Counted from the first letter of the stretch, positions 51,651 to 60,916 are shown. The stretch: 64,000 nucleotides of DNA from Streptomyces qaidamensis (GCF_001611795.1 NZ_CP015098.1:5952001-6016000), one strand, 5' to 3'. Notes: generated from the sequence alone by a model not told the origin. Translations and numbers: made by a program.

Positions 51651-52307
51651 GTGACGCATGTGACGAAGACCGCCGGCACCGCCACCGAGACCGTCGAGAC
51701 CGACGCCGGAACCGCCCGTATCACCTGGCACGGGGCGAAGAAGGCCCGGCTGGTGCTCGCCGTCAGCCACGGCGCGGGCGGTGGCATCGAGGCCCGTGAC
51801 CTGGTGGCGCTGGCCGAGGTCCTGCCCACCCACGGCGTGGCCGTGGCCCGGGTGGAGCAGCCCTGGCGGGTGGCCGGGAAGAAGCTGGCGCCCGCGCCGA
51901 AGACCCTGGACGCAGGCTGGCGCGGCATCTGGCCCGCCCTGGCGAAGTCCGGACTGCCGGTGATCTCCGGCGGGCGCAGCGCCGGTGCCCGGGTGGCCTG
52001 TCGCACCGCGACCGAGCTGGGTGCCCACGCCGTGCTCGCGCTCGGTTTTCCGCTGCACCCGCCGGGCAAGCCGGAGAAGTCCCGCGCCGAGGAGCTGCTG
52101 GGAGCCGGAGTGCCCACCCTGGTCGTGCAGGGCGGCAACGATCCGTTCGGGAAGCCGGAGGAATTCCCCGACGGGGCGTTCGAGCTCGTGGAGATCCCGT
52201 ACGGGGACCATGGCTTCGCCGTGCCGAAGCGAGCGGACATCTCGCAGGACGAGGCCGTGTCTCTCATCACGGACGCGGTTGTGGAGTGGACCGGGTCACT
52301 CGGGTAA
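51651..52307 (+). CDS. Alpha/beta-hydrolase of the KANL3/Tex30 family
   Basis: 218 residues from GTG 51651, two bases after the previous stop (cgtgacgcatgt). Nucleophile elbow GGRSAGARVA (Ser about 106), VLAVSHGAGGG oxyanion region, GGNDPFG (acid), and YGDHGFAV (His). A compact dienelactone-hydrolase-like fold. Substrate unknown. Directly upstream of the sigR leader; the SigR promoter overlaps its 3' end region. Confidence 0.88.
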   Translation: MTHVTKTAGTATETVETDAGTARITWHGAKKARLVLAVSHGAGGGIEARDLVALAEVLPTHGVAVARVEQPWRVAGKKLAPAPKTLDAGWRGIWPALAKSGLPVISGGRSAGARVACRTATELGAHAVLALGFPLHPPGKPEKSRAEELLGAGVPTLVVQGGNDPFGKPEEFPDGAFELVEIPYGDHGFAVPKRADISQDEAVSLITDAVVEWTGSLG

Positions 52308-52314
52308 AGCTTCG

Positions 52315-52340
52315 GGAATGCCGGGGCGGCGATCCCTGTT
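52315..52340 (+). promoter_or_regulatory. SigR-dependent promoter sigRp2
   Basis: GGAAT (52315-52319) and GTT (52338-52340) are separated by 18 bases, the SigR consensus. Transcription should begin near 52347, before ATG 52399, from which the extended SigR' isoform (283 residues) reads in frame into sigR. The 55-codon extension is exactly the length described for S. coelicolor. Confidence 0.9.
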
Positions 52341-52563
52341 GTGCGGGACGTACGTGCTGGAGACCAGCACCGACGTCGTAGGAGAGGAAGTCCGCCGCAT
52401 GGGTTCGACCATCTGCCCGACCCGCAGCAGCCGCGCCGACCTGGACTGGACGGTGCTGCACGCGGGCAGGACCGCCCCTGTTCGGGCGGCGGGCGGACCG
52501 GATCGTCGTCTATCCTCCGATTCGGGTGAGACCGGTCTCGGTCTCACGAGAACATTCGAGGAG

Positions 52564-53250
52564 GTGGGTCCGGTCACTGGGACCGACGCAGGGACCGAAC
52601 ACGGCCAGGCGGAGCAGCCCGAGGGCCGGGGCGGCACGGGCGCGGAGACGGCCGCGGAGCGCAGCGCGCGCTTCGAGCGGGACGCGCTGGAGTTCCTCGA
52701 CCAGATGTACTCGGCTGCGCTGCGCATGACGCGCAACCCGGCCGACGCCGAGGACCTGGTGCAGGAGACGTACGCCAAGGCGTACGCGTCCTTCCACCAG
52801 TTCCGCGAGGGCACCAACCTCAAGGCGTGGCTGTACCGGATCCTCACCAACACCTTCATCAACTCGTACCGCAAGAAGCAGCGCGAACCTCAGCGCTCCG
52901 CGGCCGAGGAGATCGAGGACTGGCAGCTCGCCCGCGCCGAGTCGCACATGTCGACGGGCTTGCGCTCCGCGGAGTCGCAGGCGCTCGACCACCTGCCCGA
53001 CTCGGACGTGAAGGAGGCGCTCCAGGCGATCCCCGAGGAGTTCCGCATCGCGGTCTACCTCGCGGACGTCGAAGGGTTTGCCTACAAGGAGATCGCCGAC
53101 ATCATGGGGACACCCATCGGTACGGTGATGTCCCGGCTGCACCGGGGCCGCCGTCAGCTGCGCGGCATGCTGGAGGACTACGCCCGTGACCGCGGGATGG
53201 TCCCGGCCGGTGCCGGAGAGTCGAACGAAGCGAAAGGCTCGGGGTCATGA
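52564..53250 (+). CDS. sigR: ECF RNA polymerase sigma factor SigR
   Basis: 228 residues from GTG 52564, with GAGGAGG immediately upstream. Region 2 (SAALRMTRNPADAEDLVQET, KAWLYRILTNTFIN) and region 4 (EFRIAVYLADVEGFAYKEIA, GTPIGTVMSRLHRGRRQLRG) are complete. SigR directs the thiol-oxidative stress regulon and is held by RsrA. An upstream in-frame ATG at 52399 makes a longer, known unstable isoform SigR' from sigRp2. The stop overlaps rsrA (ATGA). Confidence 0.96.
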   Translation: MGPVTGTDAGTEHGQAEQPEGRGGTGAETAAERSARFERDALEFLDQMYSAALRMTRNPADAEDLVQETYAKAYASFHQFREGTNLKAWLYRILTNTFINSYRKKQREPQRSAAEEIEDWQLARAESHMSTGLRSAESQALDHLPDSDVKEALQAIPEEFRIAVYLADVEGFAYKEIADIMGTPIGTVMSRLHRGRRQLRGMLEDYARDRGMVPAGAGESNEAKGSGS

Positions 53251-53558
53251 GCTGCGGAGAGCCGCACGAGACGGATTGCAGCGAAATCCTCGATCATCTC
53301 TACGAGTTCCTCGACCGTGAGATGCCGGACTCGGACTGCGTGAAGTTCGAGCACCACTTCGAGGAGTGCTCGCCCTGCCTCGAGAAGTACGGGCTCGAGC
53401 AGGCCGTGAAGAAGCTCGTCAAGCGCTGCTGCGGGCACGACGACGTGCCGGGCGACCTGCGGGACAAGGTCATGGGGCGGATCGAGCTGATCCGCTCCGG
53501 CCAGGCCGTCCCCGAGCAGGACGTCACGGCCTCGCCCGCCACGTCCCAGGAGTCCTGA
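53247..53558 (+). CDS. rsrA: Zinc-containing redox-sensing anti-sigma factor RsrA
   Basis: 103 residues, ATG 53247 overlapping the sigR stop. Cysteines at 3, 11, 31, 41, 44, 61 and 62 and His-37 (EHHFEECSPC) match RsrA; Cys11, His37, Cys41 and Cys44 bind zinc. Oxidation gives a disulfide, zinc release and loss of SigR binding. A compact helical ZAS fold. Confidence 0.96.
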   Translation: MSCGEPHETDCSEILDHLYEFLDREMPDSDCVKFEHHFEECSPCLEKYGLEQAVKKLVKRCCGHDDVPGDLRDKVMGRIELIRSGQAVPEQDVTASPATSQES

Positions 53559-53632
53559 CACTCCTGCGCTTTTCAACTACCCCACCTCTGAACGGGTAGT
53601 CACTCTCGAACACGTCACTCGAACGTGCTAAT

Positions 53633-53653
53633 CCGCGGGTTATCGGCCCGCGG
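53633..53653. terminator. Hairpin after rsrA
   Basis: CCGCGGG and CCCGCGG around a seven-base loop, between rsrA and the HD-GYP gene. It could terminate the sigR-rsrA transcript. Confidence 0.6.
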
Positions 53654-53711
53654 ACCCCCCTGCTGCGGTCCTAGGCTCCGGGCCTGACGGACGCGGCCGG
53701 GGGAGGGGCTC

Positions 53712-55049
53712 ATGGAAGCGGTACCGGCACGGGCACGTGTCTACATCGCCGGTGTCGCCATGGCCGCGCTGCTCTGCCTGCTGCCGCCGCCGGGTGTACG
53801 CACGCCTTGGTGGGCGGTCGCACTGCTCGCCGCGCTGTACGCCGGCTGCGAGCGCGTCGCCCGGTGCCGGTTCGTCGGGATCTCCCACCCGGCCGGCACC
53901 TTCTACCCCGTACTGCTCGCCGGTGCCTTCCTGCTGCCGGCGCCCGCCGCGGCGCTGGTGGTCGTGCCCGGCGCGCTGCTCTCACAGGCCGGGCAGCGGC
54001 CCGTGGCGCTGCGGCGCATCTGGCGGGCCGCCCAGCTCGTCCTCGGCGTGTGGGCCGCCGCCACGGTGCACCGGCTGCTCGGCGGACGGGACGCGGTGGC
54101 CGCGGGCGACGTCCCGTACGCGCTCGGTCCGGCGGGGGCCGCCGTGCTGGCGTTCTGCCTGGTGCTCGCGCTGCTCGACGGCGGCATCCTGGCCGCGGCG
54201 GAGCGGGTGCCCGTGCGGCGGGCCTGGCGGGGTCTCGTGGCGCGCTCGCTCGCGCCGATCGCCGTGCACGGCCTCGCCGGTCTGATGATGGCGGTCCTGT
54301 GGCGCAGCCCCTACGGCCCGGTCGCCGCGCTGCTCGTGCTGCTGCCCATGTGCGTCTCGTGGTGGGCGTTCGCCCAGTACCACCGGGAACGCGCCGCCCA
54401 TCAGGCGACCATCCGGGCGCTGGTCCAGGCCGTCGACATCAAGGACGGGTACACCCGCGGGCACAGCGAGCGCGTCGGGCAGGCCTCCATGATGATCGCC
54501 CGTGAGCTGGGCATGGCCGACGAGCGCGTGGAGGTGCTCCGCTTCGCCGGGATCCTGCACGACGTGGGCAAGCTGGGCGTGCCCACCCGCCTGCTCAGGA
54601 AGGACGGGCCGCTCACGCCCGAGGAGCGGCGGGTGATCGAGCTGCACCCCGAGTACGGGCACGAGATGGTGCGCGGCATCGGCTTCCTCGGCGAGGCCCG
54701 CGCCGCCGTGCTGCACCACCACGAGCGGCTGGACGGCAGCGGCTACCCGTACGGGCTGGTGGGCCGTCAGATCCCCGAGTCCGCACGGGTCGTGGCGGTC
54801 GCGGACGCCTTCGACGCCATGACCTCCACCCGCAGCTACAGCAGGGCCCGGCCCGTCGCCGTGGCCCTGGCGGAGCTTGAGCGGTGTGCGGGCAGTCACT
54901 TCGACCCGGTGATGGTCGCGGCGCTCGTCGAAGCCGTCGGGCGGACCGGGTGGCACCCCACGGTGACCGCCGACGACGAGGAGACCCGCCCGGCCCGGGT
55001 GCCCCCGCCCGGCGCACCCCTGTCCAGCCGCCCCGGAGCGCACCGATGA
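53712..55049 (+). CDS. Membrane-bound HD-GYP domain protein
   Basis: 445 residues, ATG 53712 with GGGGAGG. Residues about 1-220 are a polytopic membrane region (VAMAALLCLLPPPG, YPVLLAGAFLLPAPAAALVVV, LVARSLAPIAVHGLAGLMMA). The C-terminal HD-GYP is intact: HSERVGQAS, LHDVGKLGVP (HD pair), HPEYGHEMV, and HHHERLDGSGYPYGL (GYP). HD-GYP proteins are often cyclic-di-GMP phosphodiesterases. The C-tail is Pro-rich. The following paralogue overlaps its stop. Confidence 0.9.
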   Translation: MEAVPARARVYIAGVAMAALLCLLPPPGVRTPWWAVALLAALYAGCERVARCRFVGISHPAGTFYPVLLAGAFLLPAPAAALVVVPGALLSQAGQRPVALRRIWRAAQLVLGVWAAATVHRLLGGRDAVAAGDVPYALGPAGAAVLAFCLVLALLDGGILAAAERVPVRRAWRGLVARSLAPIAVHGLAGLMMAVLWRSPYGPVAALLVLLPMCVSWWAFAQYHRERAAHQATIRALVQAVDIKDGYTRGHSERVGQASMMIARELGMADERVEVLRFAGILHDVGKLGVPTRLLRKDGPLTPEERRVIELHPEYGHEMVRGIGFLGEARAAVLHHHERLDGSGYPYGLVGRQIPESARVVAVADAFDAMTSTRSYSRARPVAVALAELERCAGSHFDPVMVAALVEAVGRTGWHPTVTADDEETRPARVPPPGAPLSSRPGAHR

Positions 55050-56293
55050 GCGCGTACCGGCCGCCACCCCTCCTCACCCTCGTCCACGCCTGCGCCGCCC
55101 TGCTGGCCGCCGGCTCCCTCGCCGTCACCCTCCACCACGGTCTGGAGGAGCGCCGGGTCGCCCTGGCCTTCGGCGTCCTCGTCACCGTCGGCGAGCTCAC
55201 TCGCCGCAGCGGCGCGCAGGTCCGGGAACCGGCACCGCTCGGCGCCGCCGCGGCCCTGTCCTACGCCCTGCTCGGAGAGGCCGGCGGACGGGCCACCCAC
55301 CACGGCCCCGCCCAGGTCGTCGCCGTGGTGCTGGCCGCCTCGCTGCTCGGCAGCGTCCCGCACGTCGCACGCGGGCAGGGGCCCACCCTCGATCACCTGG
55401 CGCGCCGCGTGCTCACCGTCGGGTTCGTCGCCGTGTGCTTCCAGCCTCCGTACAACCGGGGCATGTTCGACGACTGGGGCGGCCCCGCCTACGCGCTGCT
55501 GCTGCTCGCGCTGCTGTCGCTCACCGCGCTGTGCGACGCGGTGCTCGCCGCCGCCCTGGCCCACACCCGCACCGGCTGGCCCTTCGGTCCGGTGCTGCGG
55601 GACGAGCTGCGGGCCGTGTGCGGCATCGGGTCCGCCGTCATCGCCACCGGGGCGGTGATGGCGCTGGCGGTCGCCGTCGTGGGCCTGTGGGCCCTGCCGG
55701 TCTTCTCCGTGCCGCTGCTGCTCGCCCAGATGTCGTTCCGCCGCTATGCCGCCGTCCGGGCGACCTACCGGCAGACCATCGCCTCCCTGGCCCGGGCCAC
55801 GGAGGTCGCGGGCTACACGCCGTGCGGGCACGCCCGGCGGGTCGCCGCTGTCAGCCAGGCGGTGGGACGTGACCTGGGGCTGACCGAGCCCGAGCTGGCC
55901 GTGCTGGAGTACGCCGCGCTCATGCACGACATCGGCCAGCTGAGCCTCGTCGACCCGGTGCCGGCGGGCGCCACCGCCGCGCTGCCCGCCGCGGAGCAGC
56001 GGCGGATCGCCCTGCTCGGCGGGGCGGTCGTCCGGCAGACGGGCGTCGACGAGGCGGTGGCCGTCGTCGTGGAGCGGCAGGCCGACCCCTTCGCCGAGCA
56101 GCCGCTCGCCGCGCGAATCGTCCGGGCCGTGAACGCGTACGAGGAGAAGTCCCGGGAAGGAGGGCCCGGCGGGCCGCTGACGGCGCTGGAGGAACTCCGG
56201 CTCGCCACCGCCGGGACGTACGCCCCGGAGGTGGTGGAATCACTGGCCCGCGTACTGGCAAGGAGCAGTCTGACCCTGCCCGTGGCTGGGTAA
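55046..56293 (+). CDS. Membrane protein with degenerate HD domain
   Basis: 415 residues, ATG 55046 overlapping the HD-GYP stop. Similar layout: about eight helices, then an HD-like domain (GHARRVAAVSQAVGRDLGL, LMHDIGQLSLVDP). The HD pair is kept, but the GYP motif is absent and the ligand region reads VERQADPFAEQPLAARIV, so phosphodiesterase activity is unlikely. Probably a partner or sensor of the preceding protein. Confidence 0.85.
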   Translation: MSAYRPPPLLTLVHACAALLAAGSLAVTLHHGLEERRVALAFGVLVTVGELTRRSGAQVREPAPLGAAAALSYALLGEAGGRATHHGPAQVVAVVLAASLLGSVPHVARGQGPTLDHLARRVLTVGFVAVCFQPPYNRGMFDDWGGPAYALLLLALLSLTALCDAVLAAALAHTRTGWPFGPVLRDELRAVCGIGSAVIATGAVMALAVAVVGLWALPVFSVPLLLAQMSFRRYAAVRATYRQTIASLARATEVAGYTPCGHARRVAAVSQAVGRDLGLTEPELAVLEYAALMHDIGQLSLVDPVPAGATAALPAAEQRRIALLGGAVVRQTGVDEAVAVVVERQADPFAEQPLAARIVRAVNAYEEKSREGGPGGPLTALEELRLATAGTYAPEVVESLARVLARSSLTLPVAG

Positions 56294-56347
56294 CCCATGG
56301 GTAATGAGCGCCCTTGAGGCCGTACGTGGTTGGATGCGAAGGAGAAG

Positions 56348-57391
56348 GTGTCCGGGGGCTCGAAACACAGCTACGGCCAGCCCACCGCACGGAACTGGCA
56401 GGCGGGAATCGTGAGGATCTTCGGCAAGGGACGGCACCGGCCCTCCGCCTCCTGGCGGCAGGCCACAGACCGGGCGTTCACCCTCATCGGCGACGGCCGT
56501 TACGAGGACGCGGGCGCCCTGCTGACACGTGCCGCCGATCTGGAGCCCTGGCTTTCCGAGTCCTGGTTCAACCTCGCGCTGCTGCACAAGTTCCGGCACG
56601 ACTGGGAGCAGGCGCGGACGGCCGGACTCAGGGCCGTGGCGCTGCTCGACCGGGACACCGGCGCGCCCGACTGGTGGAACGTCGGCATCGCCGCGACCGC
56701 GCTCCAGGACTGGCCACTGGCCCGGCGCGCCTGGCAGGCCTACGGGCTGCGGGTGCCGGGGGCGGCCAACGACTCCGGTGAGCCTCTCGGCATGGACCTC
56801 GGCAGCGCGGCTGTACGGCTGTCCCCGGAGGGGGAGGCCGAGGTCGTGTGGGGACGGCGGCTGGATCCCGCGCGGATCGAGGTGCTGTCCATCCCGCTGC
56901 CGTCGTCGGGGCGGCGCTGGGGCGAGGTCGTGCTGCACGACGGGGTGCCGCACGGCGAGCGGACGACGGCCGCCGGGCACACGTACCCGGTGTTCGACGA
57001 GATCGAGCTGTGGGCGCCGTCGCCCGTGCCGACCTGGGTGGTGCTGCTGGAGGCGGCGACGGAGGCGGACCGGGACGCGCTGGAGCAGCTGGCGGCCGAC
57101 GCCGGGTTCGCCGCGGAGGACTGGTCCTCCTCGGTGCGGTTGCTGTGCCGGATGTGCTCGGAGTCGCGGATGCCGTCCGATGAAGGCGACGGGGAGCATC
57201 TCGATCCGCACGATCACAGTGAGCCGGGGCATCCCGGGCCGCTGGGGCACCGGACGGATGGGCAGCTGTGGGTGCCGGAGCGGGAGTGCGGGCTGGCTGC
57301 GCCGGCTGCGCTGGTCCGGGGGTTGCTGGACGGGTGGGTGGCGGACAGTCCGGATTCTCGGGATTGGCGGGATCTGGAAGAGGTCTGTTAG
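56348..57391 (+). CDS. Hypothetical protein with TPR-like N-terminus
   Basis: 347 residues from GTG 56348 with GAAGGAG (TTG 56330 gives 353). Residues about 45-130 resemble two or three tetratricopeptide repeats (RAFTLIGDGRYEDAGALLTR, ESWFNLALLHKFRHDWEQAR). The C-terminal half is beta-rich with a Cys pair (LLCRMCSES) and a His/Asp/Gly-rich low-complexity segment. Function unknown; co-directional with the HD proteins and def. Confidence 0.75.
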   Translation: MSGGSKHSYGQPTARNWQAGIVRIFGKGRHRPSASWRQATDRAFTLIGDGRYEDAGALLTRAADLEPWLSESWFNLALLHKFRHDWEQARTAGLRAVALLDRDTGAPDWWNVGIAATALQDWPLARRAWQAYGLRVPGAANDSGEPLGMDLGSAAVRLSPEGEAEVVWGRRLDPARIEVLSIPLPSSGRRWGEVVLHDGVPHGERTTAAGHTYPVFDEIELWAPSPVPTWVVLLEAATEADRDALEQLAADAGFAAEDWSSSVRLLCRMCSESRMPSDEGDGEHLDPHDHSEPGHPGPLGHRTDGQLWVPERECGLAAPAALVRGLLDGWVADSPDSRDWRDLEEVC

Positions 57392-57424
57392 CGCCGTTGC
57401 CGGGTGCGGCTGCGTCGTGGTTGT

Positions 57425-57456
57425 TCGCGCAGTTCCCCGCGCCCCCGAGGGGGCGC
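57425..57456. repeat. Dispersed Streptomyces intergenic repeat, copy 2
   Basis: tcgcgcagttccccgcgccc then a CCCC/GGGG hairpin; near-identical to 27841-27873. Lies between the hypothetical gene and def. Confidence 0.7.
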
Positions 57457-57517
57457 CTTCCCCGTACCCTGTATCAGCATCCCGGGTTGGATTTGTTCAG
57501 GAAGGCGTACGGACGTC

Positions 57518-58168
57518 ATGGCTCAGCAGGACACCGATCAGCAGCACGCGGGCGTGCTCCCCGTCGATGACGAGGGGTATGTGATCGACACGGAGGGCTG
57601 CGAGGAGCGCGAGGCGGCCTGGCGGGAGCGGGGGACCTCGCGGCCGATCACGGTGGTCGGGAACCCGGTGCTGCACAAGGAGTGCAAGGACGTCACCGAC
57701 TTCGGCGACGAGTTCCAGCAGCTCGTCGCGGACATGTTCGCCAGCCAGCGCACCGCCGAGGGCGTGGGCCTGGCCGCCAACCAGATCGGTGTCGACGCGA
57801 AGGTCTTCGTCTACGACTGCCCGGACGACGAGGGCGTCCGGCACACCGGCGTCGTCTGCAACCCCGAGCTCGTGGAACTGCCCGCCGAGAAGCGCCGCCT
57901 GGACGACAGCAACGAGGGCTGCCTGTCGGTGCCCACCGCGTACGCGCCGCTCGCCCGGCCCGACTACGCCGAGGTGACCGGGCAGGACGAGAAGGGCAAC
58001 CCGATCCGGGTGCGCGGCACCGGGTACTTCGCACGCTGTTTGCAGCACGAGACCGACCACCTCTACGGGTACCTGTACATCGACCGGCTCTCCAAGCGCG
58101 AGCGCAAGGACGCGCTGCGGCAGATGGCCGAGAACGAGCCCCGCTACCCCGTGGTGGCCAACGACTGA
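57518..58168 (+). CDS. def: Peptide deformylase
   Basis: 216 residues from ATG 57518. The three PDF motifs are GVGLAANQIG, EGCLSVP and QHETDHLYGYLY (HExxH). The motif-1 residue is Asn (AANQ) rather than the usual Pro. An N-terminal extension of about 40 residues precedes the domain (TRPITVVGNPVLHKEC). It removes the formyl group from nascent chains. Placed before the epi-isozizaene operon; a hairpin (58191-58226) follows. Confidence 0.93.
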   Translation: MAQQDTDQQHAGVLPVDDEGYVIDTEGCEEREAAWRERGTSRPITVVGNPVLHKECKDVTDFGDEFQQLVADMFASQRTAEGVGLAANQIGVDAKVFVYDCPDDEGVRHTGVVCNPELVELPAEKRRLDDSNEGCLSVPTAYAPLARPDYAEVTGQDEKGNPIRVRGTGYFARCLQHETDHLYGYLYIDRLSKRERKDALRQMAENEPRYPVVAND

Positions 58169-58190
58169 GACCTCAGCCGCACCCCTCGCA

Positions 58191-58226
58191 CGGCGTCTGT
58201 TCGGGTTCACCACCCTGAACAGGCGC
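58191..58226. terminator. Probable terminator after def
   Basis: CGGCGTCTGTTCGGGT faces ACCCTGAACAGGCGCCG across TCACC, with one bulge and one G-U pair. The remaining bases up to the terpene synthase (to 58463) show no clear operator to me. Confidence 0.65.
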
Positions 58227-58463
58227 CGTTCCTCTGTGCCGTTCGCCTGTCCGTCGCACGTTCGATCGCTTCTGCTCTCCTGGCGATCCGTCGGCAGTCA
58301 CACAACGGGAGATTCCCGGCACTGCGGGGTAGTGAATGAAGCAAATGCGTTCCCAGAACGGTCAGTTGTAGTGCTGAATGGGATGAGCGGGGTATGCAAC
58401 GGCGCACGCCCGGCACGAAGGGAGGGGCGCCCGCGCCAACTGGCGGCTGAGAGGGGTTAGTTC

Positions 58464-59549
58464 GTGCATGCTTTGTCACACGGCACCACAACGGCACCGG
58501 CTACGATCGCAGTTCCACCGTCGCTCTCTCTCCCGGTGATCGAGGCGGCGTTTCCCCGGCAACTCCACCCGTATTGGCCGAAGTGCCAGGAGAAGACGCG
58601 GGCCTGGCTGCTCGAAAAGCGGCTCATGCCGGCGGACAAGGTGGAGGAATATGCCGACGGACTTTGCTACACCGACCTCATGGCCGGGTACTACCTCGGC
58701 GCCTCCGACGAGGTCATACAGGCGATCGCCGACTACAGCGCATGGTTCTTCGTCTGGGACGACCGTCACGACCGCGACATCGTGCACGGTCGTCCGGTCG
58801 CCTGGCGGCTGCTCCGGGACCGGCTGCACTCGGCCCTCGACTCCCCAGGGGAGCACCTGCACCACGAGGACCCACTGGTCGCCGGGTTCGCGGACAGCGT
58901 GCTGCGGCTGTACGCGTTCCTGCCCCAGACGTGGAACCTCCGGTTCGCCCGGCACTTCCACGCGGTGATCGACGCGTACGACCAGGAGTTCCACAATCGC
59001 ACCGAGGGAATCGTCCCGACGGTCGAGGAATACCTCCGGCTGCGTCGGCTCACCTTCGCGCACTGGATCTGGACGGACCTGCTGGAGCCGACCGCCGGAT
59101 GTGAACTACCCGACGCGGTGCGGAAACATCCGGCATATCGGCGGGCGGCGCTGCTGAGTCAGGAATTCGCCGCCTGGTACAACGATCTGTGCTCGCTTCC
59201 GAAAGAGATAGCGGGCGACGAGGTGCACAATCTCGGAATCAGTCTCATCACCCATGAGGGGATGACCCTGGAACGGGCGGTCGCGGAAGTCCGGCGCCGT
59301 GTCGAGGAATGCATCACCGACTTCATCCAGGTCGAGCGGGAGGCATTGCGGTTCGCCGAAGACCTCGCCGACGGCTCCGTGCGGGGAAAGGAACTGAGCG
59401 CCGCCGTGCGGGCCTGCCTGAGCAATATGCGGAACTGGTTCAGTTCCGTGTACTGGTTCCACCACGAGTCCGGCCGTTACATGGTCGACAGCTGGGACGA
59501 CCGGTCCACGCCCCCGTACGTCAACAACGAAGCGGCAGGTGAGAAATGA
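58464..59549 (+). CDS. cyc1: Epi-isozizaene synthase (class I sesquiterpene cyclase)
   Basis: 361 residues from GTG 58464 (GAGGGG upstream), the same length as S. coelicolor EIZS and highly similar to it by memory. Metal motifs: FVWDDRHD (Asp-rich, near 99) and NDLCSLPKE (NSE triad, near 240), plus WFSSVYWFHHESGRYMVD at the C-terminus. It converts farnesyl diphosphate to epi-isozizaene, the precursor of albaflavenone. Overlaps CYP170A1 by ATGA. Confidence 0.96.
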   Translation: MHALSHGTTTAPATIAVPPSLSLPVIEAAFPRQLHPYWPKCQEKTRAWLLEKRLMPADKVEEYADGLCYTDLMAGYYLGASDEVIQAIADYSAWFFVWDDRHDRDIVHGRPVAWRLLRDRLHSALDSPGEHLHHEDPLVAGFADSVLRLYAFLPQTWNLRFARHFHAVIDAYDQEFHNRTEGIVPTVEEYLRLRRLTFAHWIWTDLLEPTAGCELPDAVRKHPAYRRAALLSQEFAAWYNDLCSLPKEIAGDEVHNLGISLITHEGMTLERAVAEVRRRVEECITDFIQVEREALRFAEDLADGSVRGKELSAAVRACLSNMRNWFSSVYWFHHESGRYMVDSWDDRSTPPYVNNEAAGEK

Positions 59550-60916
59550 CCGTCGAGTCTGTGAAGCCCGAAATCCCGCCGGCCGTGGAACTGCGGGAGC
59601 CGCCCCGGGCGGGGGGCGGGGTCCCCGTCCTGGGGCACGGCTGGAGGCTCGCGCGCGACCCGCTGGCGTTCATGGCACGGCTGCGCGACCACGGCGACGT
59701 CGTACGGCTGAAGCTCGGGCCGAAGACGGTGTACGCGGTCACCACCCCGGCCCTGACCGGCGCCCTGGCGCTGAGCAACGACTTCATCATCGCCGGGCCG
59801 CTGTGGGAGTCCCTGGAGGGCCTGCTCGGCAAGGAGGGCGTGGCCACCGCGAACGGCCCCCGCCACCGGCGCCAGCGGCGCACCATCCAGCCCGCCTTCC
59901 GGCTCGACGCCATCCCCGCCTACGGCCCGATCATGGAGGAGGAGGCCCACGCGCTGACCGAGCGCTGGAAACCCGGCGAGACCATCGACTGCACCTCGGA
60001 GTCCTTCCGGGTGGCCGTGCGCATCGCGGCCCGCTGCCTGCTGCGCGGCGACTACATGGACGAGCGGGCGGAACGGCTGTGCGTCGCCCTCGCCACCGTC
60101 TTCCGGGGGATGTACCGGCGGATGGTGGTCCCGCTCGGACCGCTCTACAGCCTGCCGCTCCCGGCCAACCGGGAATTCAACCGGGCGTTGGCCGATTTGC
60201 ATCTCCTCGTCGACGAGATCGTCGCCGAGCGCCGGGCATCCGGTCAAAAGCCGGACGATTTGCTGACGGCATTGCTGGAGGCGACGGACGAGAATGGAGA
60301 CCCGATCGGGGAACAGGAGATCCACGATCAGGTCGTCGCCATCCTGACCCCCGGCAGCGAGACCATCGCCTCCACGATCATGTGGCTGTTGCATATGCTC
60401 GCGGAGCACCCCGAACACGCCGACCGGGTACACGACGAAGTGCAAGCGGTCACCGGTGGGAGGCCGGTGGCATTCGCAGACGTCCGAGGACTCAGGCACA
60501 CCAACAATGTCGTCGTCGAGTCCATGCGTTTGAGCCCAGCCGTCTGGATTCTCACGCGCCGGGCGGTGCGGGACACGGAACTCGGTGGATACCGTATTCC
60601 GTCCGGGGCGGACATCATCTACAGCCCGTACGCGATCCAGCGCGACCCGAAGTCGTACGAGCGGAACCTGGAGTTCGACCCCGACCGCTGGCTTCCGGAT
60701 CGGGTCAAGGAGATCCCGAAACACGCCATGAGCCCGTTCAGCGTGGGCAACCGCAAGTGCCCGAGCGATCACTTCTCGATGGCCCAGCTGACGCTGGTCA
60801 CTGCGGCCCTGGCCACCAGGTACCGGTTCGAGCAGGTCCCGGGCTCCAAGGACGCCACCCGCGTCGGCATCACGCTTCGGCCGCACGACCTGCGGGTGCG
60901 GCCGGTGCCGAGGTGA
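59546..60916 (+). CDS. cyp170A1: Cytochrome P450 CYP170A1 (epi-isozizaene 5-monooxygenase)
   Basis: 456 residues, ATG 59546 overlapping the cyclase stop. P450 landmarks: I-helix ILTPGSETIASTIMWLLHML (the AGxET motif reads TPGSET, as in CYP170A1), ESMRLSPAVW, and the haem-binding FSVGNRKCPSDHFSM with Cys. It oxidises epi-isozizaene twice to albaflavenone. The orthologue also has a farnesene-synthase site; the Asp/Glu-rich segment KPDDLLTALLEATDENGDP is in the expected position. Cytosolic, with partner redox proteins unlisted here. Confidence 0.95.
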   Translation: MTVESVKPEIPPAVELREPPRAGGGVPVLGHGWRLARDPLAFMARLRDHGDVVRLKLGPKTVYAVTTPALTGALALSNDFIIAGPLWESLEGLLGKEGVATANGPRHRRQRRTIQPAFRLDAIPAYGPIMEEEAHALTERWKPGETIDCTSESFRVAVRIAARCLLRGDYMDERAERLCVALATVFRGMYRRMVVPLGPLYSLPLPANREFNRALADLHLLVDEIVAERRASGQKPDDLLTALLEATDENGDPIGEQEIHDQVVAILTPGSETIASTIMWLLHMLAEHPEHADRVHDEVQAVTGGRPVAFADVRGLRHTNNVVVESMRLSPAVWILTRRAVRDTELGGYRIPSGADIIYSPYAIQRDPKSYERNLEFDPDRWLPDRVKEIPKHAMSPFSVGNRKCPSDHFSMAQLTLVTAALATRYRFEQVPGSKDATRVGITLRPHDLRVRPVPR

